A stretch of DNA of 64,000 bases from Basidiobolus meristosporus CBS 931.73. Its lineage: Eukaryota > Basidiobolomycota > Basidiobolomycetes > Basidiobolales > Basidiobolaceae. Position 1 is the first letter of the stretch; every line of letters starts with the position of its first letter. Where the stretch lies: contig MCFE01000071.1 of the NCBI GenBank assembly GCA_002104905.1, forward strand, positions 1 to 64,000, read 5' to 3'. Position numbers and translations under genes: made by a program. Positions 1-10,848 of the stretch are shown here, in pieces. Under the pieces are notes generated by a model. It ran no database searches. It saw only the letters and a program-made list of their open reading frames with translations, and was not told the origin of the DNA.

Positions 1-110
1 GTGTAATACAAAATAATGGCATATCAGTCCCTATCACTTTATTAATTTCAGTTGATTACTGCACCCACTTCCATCATTAAGTACGCATTTCAGGTATCTA
101 GAGAGCTCCA
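1..110 (+). repeat. Possible fragment of a gypsy-type LTR
   Basis: The stretch around 38-95 (TTGATTACTGCACCCACTTC and what follows) resembles the R/U5-like part of the diverged G-family LTR at about 37,030-37,085 (TTGATCACTGCACCTGCCTT). Only about 50 bases align by eye, with several differences, so this is a tentative call. It would be the only transposon trace in the left gene-bearing part of the window. Confidence 0.3.
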
Positions 111-1076
111 AAAAGCCAAGTGCCTATGGTGAATCAGTTTAGACTATTATCATTAACAACAACTTAAAGTCACATTGAATTACTCTAACCTTACTCCGTT
201 GAAATGGGCAATTATTGAAAGAAGTGTTGCAATAATCAACAAAAATTTACTGATAGCAACATCCATACAAACGAGGGAAGCAGAAATTGAAGCAATATAT
301 ATACTCACGAAAAGCATGTTTAATGAATATCTGACAAGATTCAAAGCTAATTAAATAATCAATAGTGTATTTAATAGTATATACCGGACCTGTATGTCCC
401 AGAATGATCAGTGAGCTTTAAGTGAACCTCCAGGATCAAATCAGAAACACTACGATGTAGCACCCCGGTATAAATATAAAAGCAACTCACATATCAGTAT
501 GTCTATAGCATCTAATCTAGGGAAAATTACATGGTGCGAACACCGACTAGAATGTTTAAACTCCTTCGTTAACGCTGACCAAAATGGCAGTTTGAGGTTA
601 TTTCCATCCGAATAGTGATTAACCAATAATATAGTGATGGTTGTATTAATATATAGTAGACTGCGGGATGGAAAAAAGAATATTTCCTAAATCTACATAA
701 TAATTTTAATGGAGCCGCACCAAAAAAAAAAGTCATTTAATGATGCCGAACTGTAGTAAATGCATGTTAGTAGATTGTTGATACTGATAAAGCCGATAAA
801 GCCGATAAAACCTCTGGTTTCAATATATCTGAATGATCATCTGATTCCAGGGTCACCGGATCACCAGTGAAAAAGAGGGATTACCAGGCCCCTCTACTCA
901 TGGGTCCTTTTTTAAGCAGCGGTGGTTCCCACATATGCCGATATATCCCTTTGCTCTTCTTTTCATTAAACTAGTAGTCCAGTTGCCCGTTGTCTGCTCG
1001 ATTGTTGTTACTAATCAATAAACTTGCCAGAAAGTAGTCATATTTATTTCGAAGTAGTTTCGCTTGCAGTGAAAAA
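111..1076. other. AT-rich intergenic region, no gene seen
   Basis: No open reading frame with coding character is visible. It contains a TATA-like string (GGTATAAATATAAAAG, about 467-482), a short 9-bp tandem repeat (three GATAAAGCC-like units, about 785-813) and the upstream region of the PCF11-like gene. Confidence 0.5.
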
Positions 1077-3261
1077 ATGAACTCCGAACTGAGCTTGGAG
1101 GCTGTACGTCAACAATATAGAGCTTCGCTTGCTGATCTCACCTTCAATTCAAAACCAATCATCACCAAACTCACCATTCTAGCACAAGAAAATATTGAGA
1201 ATGCCACGGTGATCGTTCAAGCTATAGAGGAGCAGATTCGTCGGGTAAGTTTACACCTTGTGGGTTGTTAGTGCGTGTCTAATCTTTTCCTCAGGTTCAT
1301 CCTCGCCAAAAGCTTCCAGTTTTCTACCTGCTAGATTCGATCTGCAAGAATGTCCGAGGGGTCTATATCAATCTTTTCGCCAGGGGCATTGTGAAAACCT
1401 TTTTGGACACCTATTTTAGTGTAGATCAAGCTACACAGAAAAACCTTGAACGTGTCCTAAGTACTTGGAAGAACGGTCCCAAAGGCCCTTTGTATCCACC
1501 AGAAGTCATCAAAAATATTGAACATTCCCTATACAAATACTACCAGCGAATTAAATCTGGTCGACCTCATGCTGCTCGCAATTCGGTAAGTGGATTTGCT
1601 TCTAGAGAAAAGTGGATTTTTCACGCTTTGCTAAACTATTCCTTCAGCCAACCCCTGGAGCAGAAAGAAGCGGACACAAGTCTTCCGCTGGATATCCCTC
1701 GCAATGGAAAGACCCTCGAGCCAGACCTGCGACTATCAACCCGAACGGGACCATGGATCCTAGAGGACAAGCATTACATCAGGTAGGCCTTATTTCTTTA
1801 CGTCTTAGGGTTGCAATGGAGCCGCGATATCGGAACCAGCTAGATGGGACAAGGATGCAAGATATTTTATATATGAATAAACAATCTATCTTAATCATTC
1901 TGATGGGCGGGGATGTTGATATAGTAGCAACGCATTTATATGTCTCTATACATACCCTACATAGATGCTATTTGGATAGATTGCTCAAGACGGTAGTGTT
2001 GACGAACTTTTCTTGCATAAATCTAGGTATCGGCCACTGTTGATTCGGCTTCCAAAACTGCTTCGCCCAACGGATCCGTGGACAAGTCCAACCTACTGCA
2101 CGAGATTCAAACCCTGATTGTTCAGAAGGAACAAGAGCAACGGCAAACCCCTTCGACCACCGCACAGAATCAAATCCAACTTTTGAAGCAGGTTTGTTGT
2201 TCACTAAATCTTCTCCATAGCACGAACCTTCGCTAAATCGATCCCGGACATAGCTACACACGTTGGCACAGTCGCCGTTGCTTCAGCCAGAACAAGTGGC
2301 AATATTTCGCCAGCAAATTAATCAAATAAAAAAGCCTGGCTCTTCATCGGCCCCTGCATCTAAACCTTCAGTGAGCGCCAATCGTTCATCCACACAGCCG
2401 AACCAAGCGTCGATTCCAGCGACAAATCCGGCTGCACTTGTTCAGAACCTCATGGCTTTTGGACTACTCGACCCCAGCAACATCACAGCCATCCCCAACC
2501 CAGCAATGCTTTCTAGACAGGCTCCATCCTATTCCAAGCCCTCTGGGATCATGGTTCGATTGACTCACGAAGACATCCAAAGGTATGTATATTCGCGTTT
2601 GCTCCGCTTGCAATGAACCATACTCAACCATCGTTGTAGAAAACGGCCTGGTGCAGTGGAGCTTCTGTACGAGGCACTAGCGCTGCAGTGCACCACCTGT
2701 GGCTTTCGCTACAAGAAGGACGAAGCCGGCAGAGCCAAGATGGACCAGCATCTTGATTGGCACTTCCGTCAGAATCGCCGCTTAAAAGAAAAGGCAAAGA
2801 AGATCCAGTCCAGGACATGGTTTGGATCAGAGGAGGACTGGGTTCATTCTCGAGATAGTCAATCCGCCCAACAGCAGCCGGCCTTTTTCGATCAGGAGAG
2901 CAACAGCACCCCGCAAGAGGAAGACGATGAGAAGGGTCTCAAGGAATTGACCATCGTTGTTCCCTTCGATCACCATGGAAAGCCATGCCCCACCTGTAAA
3001 GAGAAATTCGTCAGCTTCTGGAGTGACTCGGAGGAGGAGTGGATGTACAAAAACGCAGTCCTTGTTGGGGATGTAGTTTACCATGCCACCTGCCACGCCG
3101 ACGCTCAAAAGGTAACAGAGCTCATTAGCTTGGAAACATCATGTGCTTGTTACTGAACCTTTTGCTACGTAACTTTCTAGAACGATGTCCCATCCGAAGA
3201 TGGCAGCATGAACGACATCACGAATCCAAGCAAGAAACGCAAAATAGATGCCGCGAGTTGA
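1077..3261 (+). CDS. PCF11: PCF11-like cleavage and polyadenylation factor subunit
   Basis: Predicted protein of about 540 residues from seven exons: 1077-1244, 1295-1585, 1648-1782, 2027-2191, 2272-2582 (2254 is an equally phased start), 2640-3111, 3181-3261; all junctions are GT-AG and keep frame. Residues about 1-150 form an RNA polymerase II CTD-interacting domain ([13 protein letters not shown], then VKTFLDTYF and the LSTWK helix), followed by a low-complexity linker with an EIQTL..QKEQ helix. The C-terminal third has the Pcf11 zinc-binding block (CTTCGFRY ... [14 protein letters not shown] ... SRTWF..EEDWV) and a second Cys pair (CPTC), then ends with a basic KKRK motif. Pcf11 bridges Pol II and cleavage factor IA and couples 3' cleavage to termination. 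Yeast Pcf11 is 626 residues, so this is a compact version. A polyadenylation signal AATAAA lies at 3350-3355. The gene name rests on the CID plus the zinc block occurring together. Confidence 0.9.
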
Positions 3262-3493
3262 TCCGCCCGAGATTCCCATGATTTACACTCTATTCAGCTA
3301 TCATGATAACCATATGCTCCCTTCCATTTAGAGGCAATTAATTTTTGTAAATAAATCGCTACTTTTTCTGATTTATTCTGAACATCCACGTCTCGAATCA
3401 CTTTCTCAACACCAACATCTCCAAACTCAGCAACACGTACATGGCAACGTCACCAGCAAGATGAAGTCAGTAATTGATGGGAATAGATCACAA

Positions 3494-3550
3494 TATTCTG
3501 CTTATCCATTATTCTGCTTATCCATATCCGTCCTGCCTATCCATATTCGT
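3494..3550. repeat. Short tandem repeat, 16-bp unit
   Basis: Two exact copies of TATTCTGCTTATCCAT (3494-3509 and 3510-3525) are followed by degenerate copies containing CTATCCATATTCGTCC. It lies about 230 bp upstream of the next ATG; a regulatory role is possible but unsupported. Confidence 0.6.
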
Positions 3551-3700
3551 CCATCCGAGGTCACACACACCACCTCAGTTCTTTTAATCTATGGTCTCAC
3601 GTCATGATGAAGTGAAGGACCCCCTATTCACGCAGGAATCCCTGGGTGAGAAATCGACTAATAATCCATTCGAATCCTTGTGCTCCCTTTCCCCAGATGC

Positions 3701-3707
3701 TATATAA
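3701..3707 (+). promoter_or_regulatory. TATA box of TMEM14-like gene 1
   Basis: TATATAA lies 76-82 bp upstream of the ATG at 3783, followed by a C/T-rich stretch typical of a fungal transcription start region. Confidence 0.55.
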
Positions 3708-3782
3708 CTCCCTCGCCTCCCTTGGTGGGTTCGTTATATTTGCATTATTGCGGTTAATCTCTCCGATTTCTCCCATCTAACC

Positions 3783-4505
3783 ATGTCTGACGCACGTAAG
3801 AACACCCACGAAGCCGCCGAAAAGGTTGCCAACGCCTACGACGCGGCTGGTGACAAGCTCCCCGACTCCTCTGATGTTCGTTCTAAGGCTCACCAAGCTG
3901 CCGGAAAAGCCGCCGATGCTTGGGAGAATCTGAGCGCCGAGGCTCAGGAAGCCAAGAAAAAGGCCGCCGAGGAATGGGAGCATGTAAAGGATCAGCTTCC
4001 ATCCCAGGAAGACGTTCAACGTAAAGCCCAATACGCCGCCGGTAAGCTCCAGGAAGGCTGGGAGGTATTTGAAGATGAGGCCGCCTTCATTGGGAAGAAA
4101 GCTGGTGGTGCGGTGGAGCGTGTAGGGGCACCGATAGCTGCCTACTTTTCCAATACCGACCCATTACGTCAGTGGTTGATGTCAGGACTCTGTCTTGGTG
4201 CCTCTGGTTATGCGTTCTCATACCTTCGCAACTCCAACGCCGGCTGGTTTGCCGCTGGCATTGGTGCCTTATATGCCTATGGCGCTAACTTGATCGGATT
4301 AGCTGATTACCAACTTGGCTATGATATCACCTCCGCCGCTTCCATCGGAGTTATTGCTCTCTCTGGCCGTAGAGCGTTCAGCACCCACGAAGGGTTCTCG
4401 GTGATTTTAGCACTCCTTGGTGGTATAACCGGCTTAACAAACATCACCAAGGCCTACCAAATCCGCTATGGTAAATACAAGAGACGTACCGTCAAGCGTT
4501 ACTAA
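3783..4505 (+). CDS. LEA-like/TMEM14-like membrane protein, tandem copy 1
   Basis: Single-exon protein of 240 residues. Residues 1-115 are strongly charged and rich in Ala, Lys and Glu, in repeated helical segments (KAHQAAGKAADAWENL, KAQYAAGKLQEGWEVF) like LEA or apolipoprotein-type amphipathic helices. Residues about 130-225 hold four hydrophobic segments with glycine-rich and small-residue motifs (GASGYAFSYLRNSNAGWFAAG, ALYAYGANLI, RRAFSTHEG), ending with a basic tail (KYKRRTVKRY). The C-terminal block resembles the TMEM14 family, a small mitochondrial or ER membrane family; that match is by pattern only. The next gene is a paralogue in the same orientation. The start codon follows a TATA box at 3701; AATAAA lies at 4586-4591. 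The function is unknown; organelle membrane organisation or stress tolerance is only a guess from the architecture. Confidence 0.75.
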   Translation: MSDARKNTHEAAEKVANAYDAAGDKLPDSSDVRSKAHQAAGKAADAWENLSAEAQEAKKKAAEEWEHVKDQLPSQEDVQRKAQYAAGKLQEGWEVFEDEAAFIGKKAGGAVERVGAPIAAYFSNTDPLRQWLMSGLCLGASGYAFSYLRNSNAGWFAAGIGALYAYGANLIGLADYQLGYDITSAASIGVIALSGRRAFSTHEGFSVILALLGGITGLTNITKAYQIRYGKYKRRTVKRY

Positions 4506-5079
4506 GGAGCTTCCCTATTCGATAGATGGAATTGAGCTGTAATTTACTTGATCATGTTTATATATCTCTTCATTTTAACAAAGACAATAAAATGATGCGC
4601 CTAATTAAATGTACAAACACCATCCCAAGTTTAAGCCAAACCCGTGCAACCGAGCCTAAACCCGTTCCAATCTGGTCATCAAGCGTTGAAGTTAGATCTG
4701 TGACTACGGTATAGACAGAACCACCTGGAACCAGTCACGAACCGATAGGAAGCAATCAAATTAAACATACGTATGCCATGTACAACACCCTCCCTCTCTT
4801 TCGTCACACACCCACAGCCTAAACAAGGTAGAATGACGATTGGACTTTTTTGCAACGTCATCAACCATACATTGCAGATTGACCATCCAATTGATCATTT
4901 AAGAAATCTTGCTGTCATGATGAGCTCAGGGAGATCTGTAGACACGAAGATTTCAAATGAACTTCTATTTTATGGCCAACAAACTCCCTCGAGGGGATGG
5001 ATACACGGATATATATATTCTGGGTAATCCAGTGAGAGAAAGCAATCATTAATACACTCCATTCTAATCCAGTCTCAAT
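4506..5079. other. Intergenic region between the tandem paralogues
   Basis: No gene is seen. AATAAA at 4586-4591 suits the upstream gene, and TATATATA at 5010-5017 lies 63-70 bp before the ATG of the second paralogue. Confidence 0.6.
5010..5017 (+). promoter_or_regulatory. TATA box of TMEM14-like gene 2
   Basis: TATATATA lies 63-70 bp upstream of the ATG at 5080, nearly the same spacing as for the first paralogue. Confidence 0.55.
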
Positions 5080-5829
5080 ATGCCTTTCGACGCCCGCAAG
5101 AACGCTCATCAAACCGCCGACAAGTTCACCGAGGCCTACGATGATGCCACGGACAAGTTGCCCAACACCTCCACCGTACGTGGTAATGCCCACTACGCTG
5201 CCGATCGTGCTGCTGACGCTTGGGAAACCCTGAGCTCTGAAGCTCAGAACGCTCGTCGCAAGGCTGGTCAAGCCGCTGATCGTGCATCCGCGGAGTGGGA
5301 GAATGTTAAGGAGAAGCTCCCCTCCCAGGAAGAGCTGAAGCGAAAGGCCGACTATGCTGCTGGAAAACTCCAAGAAGGCTTTGAGGTCTTTGAGAATGAA
5401 GCAGCCTACTATGCTGAGAAGGCAGGTGGCGCAGTCGAGCGGGTTGGTGCCCCAATCGCCTCTTACTTCTCCAACACCGACCCACTACGTCAGTGGTTGA
5501 TGGCTGGATTGTGCTTGGGTGCCTCTGGCTACGCCTTTTCCTACCTTCGCAACTCCAATGCTGGTTGGTTTGCTGCAGGAGTGGGCGCTTTGTATGCCTA
5601 CGGAGGGCATCTTATCGGACATGGGGACTATCAGCTTGGCTACGATGTCTCATCAGCTGCTTCAGTTGGAGTCATTGCTTTGTCCACTCGTAAAGCATTC
5701 TCACATAGCGAGGGGTACTCGGTTATCTTGGCCGCTCTAGGCGGACTCAACGGTGTTACCAATTTCACCAAGGCTTATCAGCTACGTTACGGCAAGTACA
5801 GTGCCAGACGTCCTGCTAGACGCTATTAA
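5080..5829 (+). CDS. LEA-like/TMEM14-like membrane protein, tandem copy 2
   Basis: Single-exon protein of 249 residues, clearly a paralogue of the gene at 3783-4505 with the same orientation and architecture. The N-terminal helical region keeps the DARKN.H start and the KLPSQEE..RKA.YAAGKLQEG block and carries a few extra residues (around AGQAADRASAEWENV). The membrane domain is the best conserved part (DPLRQWLM, LCLGASGYAFSYLRNSNAGW, QLGYD) and the tail is again basic (ARRPARRY). The charged N-terminus differs more than the membrane core, which suggests selection mainly on the membrane part. The 3' end runs into the first unit of a triplicated 96-bp repeat, which supplies AATAAA at 5916-5921. 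Tandem duplication is the simple explanation for the pair; the function is unknown. Confidence 0.75.
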   Translation: MPFDARKNAHQTADKFTEAYDDATDKLPNTSTVRGNAHYAADRAADAWETLSSEAQNARRKAGQAADRASAEWENVKEKLPSQEELKRKADYAAGKLQEGFEVFENEAAYYAEKAGGAVERVGAPIASYFSNTDPLRQWLMAGLCLGASGYAFSYLRNSNAGWFAAGVGALYAYGGHLIGHGDYQLGYDVSSAASVGVIALSTRKAFSHSEGYSVILAALGGLNGVTNFTKAYQLRYGKYSARRPARRY

Positions 5830-5865
5830 ATATACCACCTAAAGCTAGATTAGTCAACATATTAC

Positions 5866-6150
5866 ACTTTGTATACGCACCCCCACCCTATGACAGTAAA
5901 TAATGTTTATATGCTAATAAAGCTCTGGCATTTATTGTATAAGTAACACACATCTCTTGGTCAACTTTGTGAATGCACGCTACCCTACGACAGCAAAGGG
6001 CGTCTATGTGTTATTGGGCTCCGGTACTTAATGTGGAATCAACACACCTTTCCTGACCAACTTTGTACACGCACCCCGCCCTATGATAGTAAATAATGTT
6101 TATATGCTAATGGCACTATGGCATTTATTGTATAAGTAACACATCTATTG
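5866..6150. repeat. Three tandem units of about 96 bp between convergent genes
   Basis: Units start with CTTTGTATACGCAC (5867), CTTTGTGAATGCACGC (5965) and CTTTGTACACGCACC (6061), a period of 96-98 bp. Units 1 and 3 share long strings such as GTAAATAATGTTTATATGCT and GGCATTTATTGTATAAGTAA; the middle unit is more diverged. Unit 1 carries AATAAA (+) for the upstream gene, and unit 3 carries TTTATT at 6124-6129, which is AATAAA on the minus strand just past the DUG2 stop codon. Confidence 0.85.
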
Positions 6151-9100
6151 AAGACTAATATTCCTCAAGAAATTCTTGATGATTCGCTTCCCAGCTTGCA
6201 GATTCTGGAGCCTGATCCGCTCGTCGTTGAGATGAGCCTGATCCGAAGATTGGCCCATTGGGAAATTGATGGCGATTGCGTCGAAGCATTTCTCCAACCA
6301 ACGTATGGCCGGAATGGAGCCACCTTCACGTATATGCAACGGTTTCACTCCCCACTCCTGCAGTTGACCGGGGGTTTAGTATGAGCCGGGAAAATACCTG
6401 ATCTGTTTGGAACACACAAACCTGCTCGATGGCACTTTCAGCCGCCTTAAAGTATGGACTTTCGGCATCCCCCAACCACCAGTCAGCCGTGTTATTGATC
6501 TCAATCTAAACAGCGAGCCTTCAGTTCTCCGCCAGACAAGAGGCGATCACATCAATGGAACTTACACTTAGGGTGCTGTCAGTGTTCAGGACCGAGAACT
6601 GCTTTTCTACGAAGGTTTTGAACTTTACAATAATATCTTCTAACTTTTGATCGGGAACTATTCTCATGCTAACAATTGCTTTGGCCGAGGCAGGAATCAC
6701 CGTCGAGTTGTTCGGCCCGCTGACATCGATTCGGTGGACAGTCAATGTGGGCATTCTCCAGCGCGAAATTAGTCGGTTCTTCAGATTCTCTGTAGATATG
6801 TTCGTGTTTGTGCTGTTGCTGAATGTATGTTGGTACTAGCTCTGTACATTGAAAGAAGCCGGTGGCTTACCTGCAAAGCTGCTCCACTAGTTCGTCATAT
6901 AAAGCTTCTTCTGACTCTGAGATCGGTCGAACTCTGTCATTAAATCCTATGTAGCCGACCTGTTAACCCTGACCTCGACATAACCATTCCCACACCACAT
7001 ACCTGGAATCAAGACCTCTTTATCCGATGAGACTAAACACGAAAGAATCTTGATCATTTGGACCATGGGCTCCGAGACTGCTCCTCCGTCGACCCCGGAA
7101 TGAGAGTCCGGTTGATTGTTACGAATCTAGCAAGCACCATTATGTTAGGATGCAGATATACAGGTCTCGCTGACCGGGCTTACCTCAATGGTGGCATGAA
7201 TCACACCGCGAAGGCCGTACGTTAAACAGGGCATGTCGTCACCAAGCCAATAGGAGTTACTAGAGGGATAAATACATAATGATTGCTGGTCAACAGGTGG
7301 ACTTGGCTACTCACGAAGAATGCCATCTACCTGACTAAGATCATGTCTGGTTTCCCAAACAATTCCTAGGCGACAAATATCCTTTAGTCACTGTACTAGC
7401 CAACATCCCAAGCGCCTCTCACCTTGCACCGTTCAACGGTCTCGTAAAAGCCCACGCTACCGTTTTCCTCCTCGCCCTCAATCAAAAACGATATGTTGGC
7501 TTTCAGTAACTCCTCTTTCTGTAGCTCGTGGGCAGCAAAAATGGACGCCAATATGGGGCCTTTGTTATCGGTGACGCCTGAGTCGAAGGAATCTAGCGTA
7601 AGTTTGGCAAGTGGTTGGTGAGCAACCGGAGATACTACCTCGACCATAGAGATATCCATCTCGCCCTAGAATACTGAATTAGTCCTTGGACGTTCTTGAG
7701 CTTGCTGGCCAATATCCGAACCTGTCAATTCAAATGGGGGACTTCTCCAATTCGGCTCATCAGCGGGCATCACGTCGTAATGTCCATAGAACAGGATGTT
7801 CAGCCGTTTCTGGCTGTCGTCAGTGGAGTCAGCCAGATTGCCCCCAAATCTACCGAATACCAGAGGATTCCGATTGATTCCGCATGGGATCTATTGGAGT
7901 GTGGGTAAGTATTTGATCCGAATGGCCACTCAATACCCACTTACTATTTGAGCATGAGCGCCGAGTTGATTCAGAATGCTCTTCAAGAATTTGGCCCCAC
8001 GTCTGCATTCTTCGCCAAATCGGATGTTTCCACTAACTGTGCGCATAGATATCCATTTCTCCAGAGCATAAAGCATAATGTCTGTGCATGGTGTTCGATA
8101 TTTGAGTACAGGACGGTAACCATCTGACGTTCACATACAGCACTTGGTACCTTTCTTAGAGGAGCGGGTTGCTGGTGGGTTTGGTTCGTTGCCGTACGGA
8201 ATGTCCCATAGCTTGTCAACGGAGGTATGCGTGAGTGTCAGCCAATAGCTGGGTGGCTCGTGAAGCTACTGTACCTTGACTAGACTGTCGCTAGCTCCAC
8301 TAACCAAGTAATTATCCGTTACAATCAAAGACAGGACGATACTCTTGTCGTGGCCAATCAGTGTTTCAGTACATTCGAAATTTTGACTCCATGCCTACAT
8401 ATGATTCATTAATCACCAACGCTCCTTCGATCTCGCGGCCAAAGAAAGACATACTTTGATGGTGCTATCTGCTGAAGCACTAAACACTGTTTGTCCGTAA
8501 GCCACCAAAGCTAGCACATCATCCTGTGAATTGAGACAACATTGAGTCCATCTCTCCGTGGAAGAGCACCATCTAACAGAATCACCTTGTGGCCAACCAA
8601 GGATCGGATCATTTGGTTTGTCTCCAAATCCCAAATCTAGCTCGCCATGAGTTTATATTAGAGTGAGAGGGTAAAGTGATATCCTAAGTGACATCCGGAC
8701 CTTTATATCGCCACCTTGTGAGCCGCAAAACAATAGCTCGTCTCTCAGTGCGAGTGAGTATATGTTGGACACTGGGCCTTGAAGCGTTTTGAGATGCTCA
8801 ATGCCCGAGGGTGTGATTGTCCACAGCTAAGGGCTCATTAATGTCAGTACAGCTCTAATCTGAGACTAAACGGCGCATCCAAATACCTTGACATCGCCAT
8901 CTCCGGAGCCTATATCCAAGAGTCAAGATCATTTCCACATGCCAGGATCGAAGAGAAACCAAATACCTGAGAACAAAACATCGTCCGTCGAGTTTGGCAA
9001 TTTTCCCAACAATAGTGAGTAAACGTAGCCGAAATGGGAGTTTGGCGCGATGGCCTCGTCAAAGATAACATAATGCTCCAATCCATCCTCATCTACTGTG

Positions 9101-9929
9101 GCTGGCTTCTCTTGCCCTTGAAAGAATTTCGATCCACGCGACGACAAGATGGCTCTTCGCTTCTCCGAGCAGATCTCATCTCTGGTGGAAACATCGAACC
9201 ACTAGGCTTGGTTTTAGCAAGATCAAAAGGATAAGTGGACGCGTTCTAATCGCTACCTGGATACTTGTATTCGTACAGCCCAGAAACAATTTCTGTAAAT
9301 CGCTGGAATATGCTAGGGCTAGGATATCACCAACATTTGGTCCGGCATGAACTACGTATAAGCATTTCATGTTCTTGGTGCACCATACCTGGCACAAGTG
9401 AATTCGTTAGCATGTACGACTTTTACTAGGTCTTGGACTGGCTTCACTTACTCGAACGGTGCCATCACCTAAAACACAACAAACAAAGAGGCCGGATTAG
9501 CTCTGATACTCAAACCAATCCTTGCACACACGTGAGAAAGATTTACCGGAGCCACTGAACAAAAGCTTCTGGTCCGACGAAACGACCAGAGAGAATATCG
9601 AACCGGTATGTCCACTTAACACGGTTTTTGGTGTAAACGTCTCCACTTCCCAAACCTTTCCAACACGAGAGAATTCAAGGAAAAACGCCATTTAGAAAGG
9701 GCATTGCATAGCCGGATGTTTATGGTTGTCACTTATTTACATGAATGAAGCCCCCCTGCGAACCGCTGAAGATATAGTCGTCAGTCGCGGCAAGGGAGAG
9801 CACCGAATGTTTTCTTTGAGAGAGCGTGTGAACACTATGATGAAAAGTGGGGATTTGCAACATTGGTGAATATCTAGAGAGATCCACTGTAGGAAGGTAA
9901 GGCTTAGATGAATTGGTTGAGAAGAACAT
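6145..9929 (-). CDS. DUG2: Dug2-like subunit of the glutathione-degrading peptidase complex
   Basis: Predicted protein of about 830 residues (yeast Dug2: 878) from 22 exons, all GT-AG and in frame: 9741-9929, 9547-9655, 9452-9468, 9257-9388, 8967-9201, 8887-8909, 8701-8826, 8586-8636, 8455-8523, 8275-8394, 8139-8211, 7945-8081, 7722-7890, 7639-7665, 7423-7577, 7331-7365, 7184-7259, 7003-7126, 6871-6946, 6566-6818, 6422-6505, 6145-6357. The N-terminal half is a WD40 propeller (repeats ending in SGSGDGTVRVW, CGSQGGDIKIW, SGASDSLVKLW). The C-terminal half is an M20 metallopeptidase: YGHYDVMPADEPNW metal-ligand motif, RGVTDNKGP, EGEEENGS, and the dimerisation block SGPNNSTVIPA. In yeast Dug2 acts with Dug3 to cleave the gamma-glutamyl bond of glutathione. 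Exons of 17, 23, 27 and 35 nt make this the most finely split gene here. Confidence 0.92.
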
Positions 9930-10848
9930 GCAAAGTACCCAAAGCTGGACTGGAACTTCGGAAGGATTCCATGGCTATAGACTGAGGAGAGTCGACAACG
10001 GTGAAGGGTATAAAAGGCTAATCTATCACCCATCACCCGTAATCAGTGCGATGAGTAATCATCGATATAATCAAAACATAGCAATGTTTGCTATGGATTT
10101 GATTGAATAGTTGTAAAGGTGAATAAGTGCTATGAGGTTGACGCAATCTGACGTTTAGGCTCAGCGGGTGGTTCATCAAATTTGACTTCAATAATGCCTA
10201 CCTTACTTTTTGTCACGTGATATAGATCCGGTATTTATTCTTACCAGAAAATTCCTTACTTTTTAGATAGTTGAAGAATTGATGAGCCATATTGGTTTCC
10301 AAAATGGCCAGTATCCGATGGCGCCCAAACGTTCCTGAATAAGCATTTTGGGAAGTGATTGGAATTCCGGTAACTTTAAATTAAGAAACATAAGCTTAAT
10401 GATAGACTTAAGCTTATATACGCTAGACGCTCCACACCAGAGGATGGGTGGATGCATTATTCATATGCAACGAGTATATGCGCGGAGGTGTATGCTAAGC
10501 AGCACGGATTCGGAGGACGTAAGCAGTAGTGGCCAGCCTGGCGCTGAACATCCCATTTCCCAGTAAGAAATCCTATCAGTAATGTGATTTGTCTATCAGC
10601 GCTTCGTACATATTACTCGACAAACAAGGCAAATATGATGTGAGACATTAGGACGATTTCCTTTTATTGTAATATACATTCTTTTTTTCGATCAGAGGGA
10701 AGGGGCAATCATTTCCCGAGTTTAATGCAGCCTTTGGCCAAGGTCTTTTTAAGCAACCCATAGAAAATTTTCTTTCTTCCTCTGGCGGGAAACGCTTCCG
10801 AACCATCAAAATTCCTTCCTTACAACTTAGCTAGCAGCTCCAACAGGT
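9930..10848. other. Divergent intergenic region between DUG2 and the P5B ATPase
   Basis: No gene is seen. It holds the promoters of both flanking genes. TATAAAAG at about 10,009-10,016 lies about 80 bp upstream of the DUG2 ATG but in the opposite orientation. A CACGTG motif (about 10,214-10,219) and a twice-used CCTTACTTTTT string also occur. Confidence 0.5.

Larger units (their letters stand above)
3262..3782. other. Intergenic region and promoter of the first TMEM14-like gene
   Basis: No gene is seen. It holds the PCF11 3' end, a short tandem repeat (see 3494-3550) and a TATA box at 3701-3707. Confidence 0.6.

Noticed and set aside
3660-3690. CCATTCGAATCC as a tRNA T-loop
   Set aside because: No acceptor, D or anticodon arm could be folded around it. 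No other tRNA or rRNA gene was recognised in the window.
8120-8140. In-frame TGA in DUG2 suggesting a pseudogene
   Set aside because: A 57-nt GT-AG intron (8,082-8,138; GTATGT...GCACAG) removes it and keeps frame, with a length typical of the gene's other introns.
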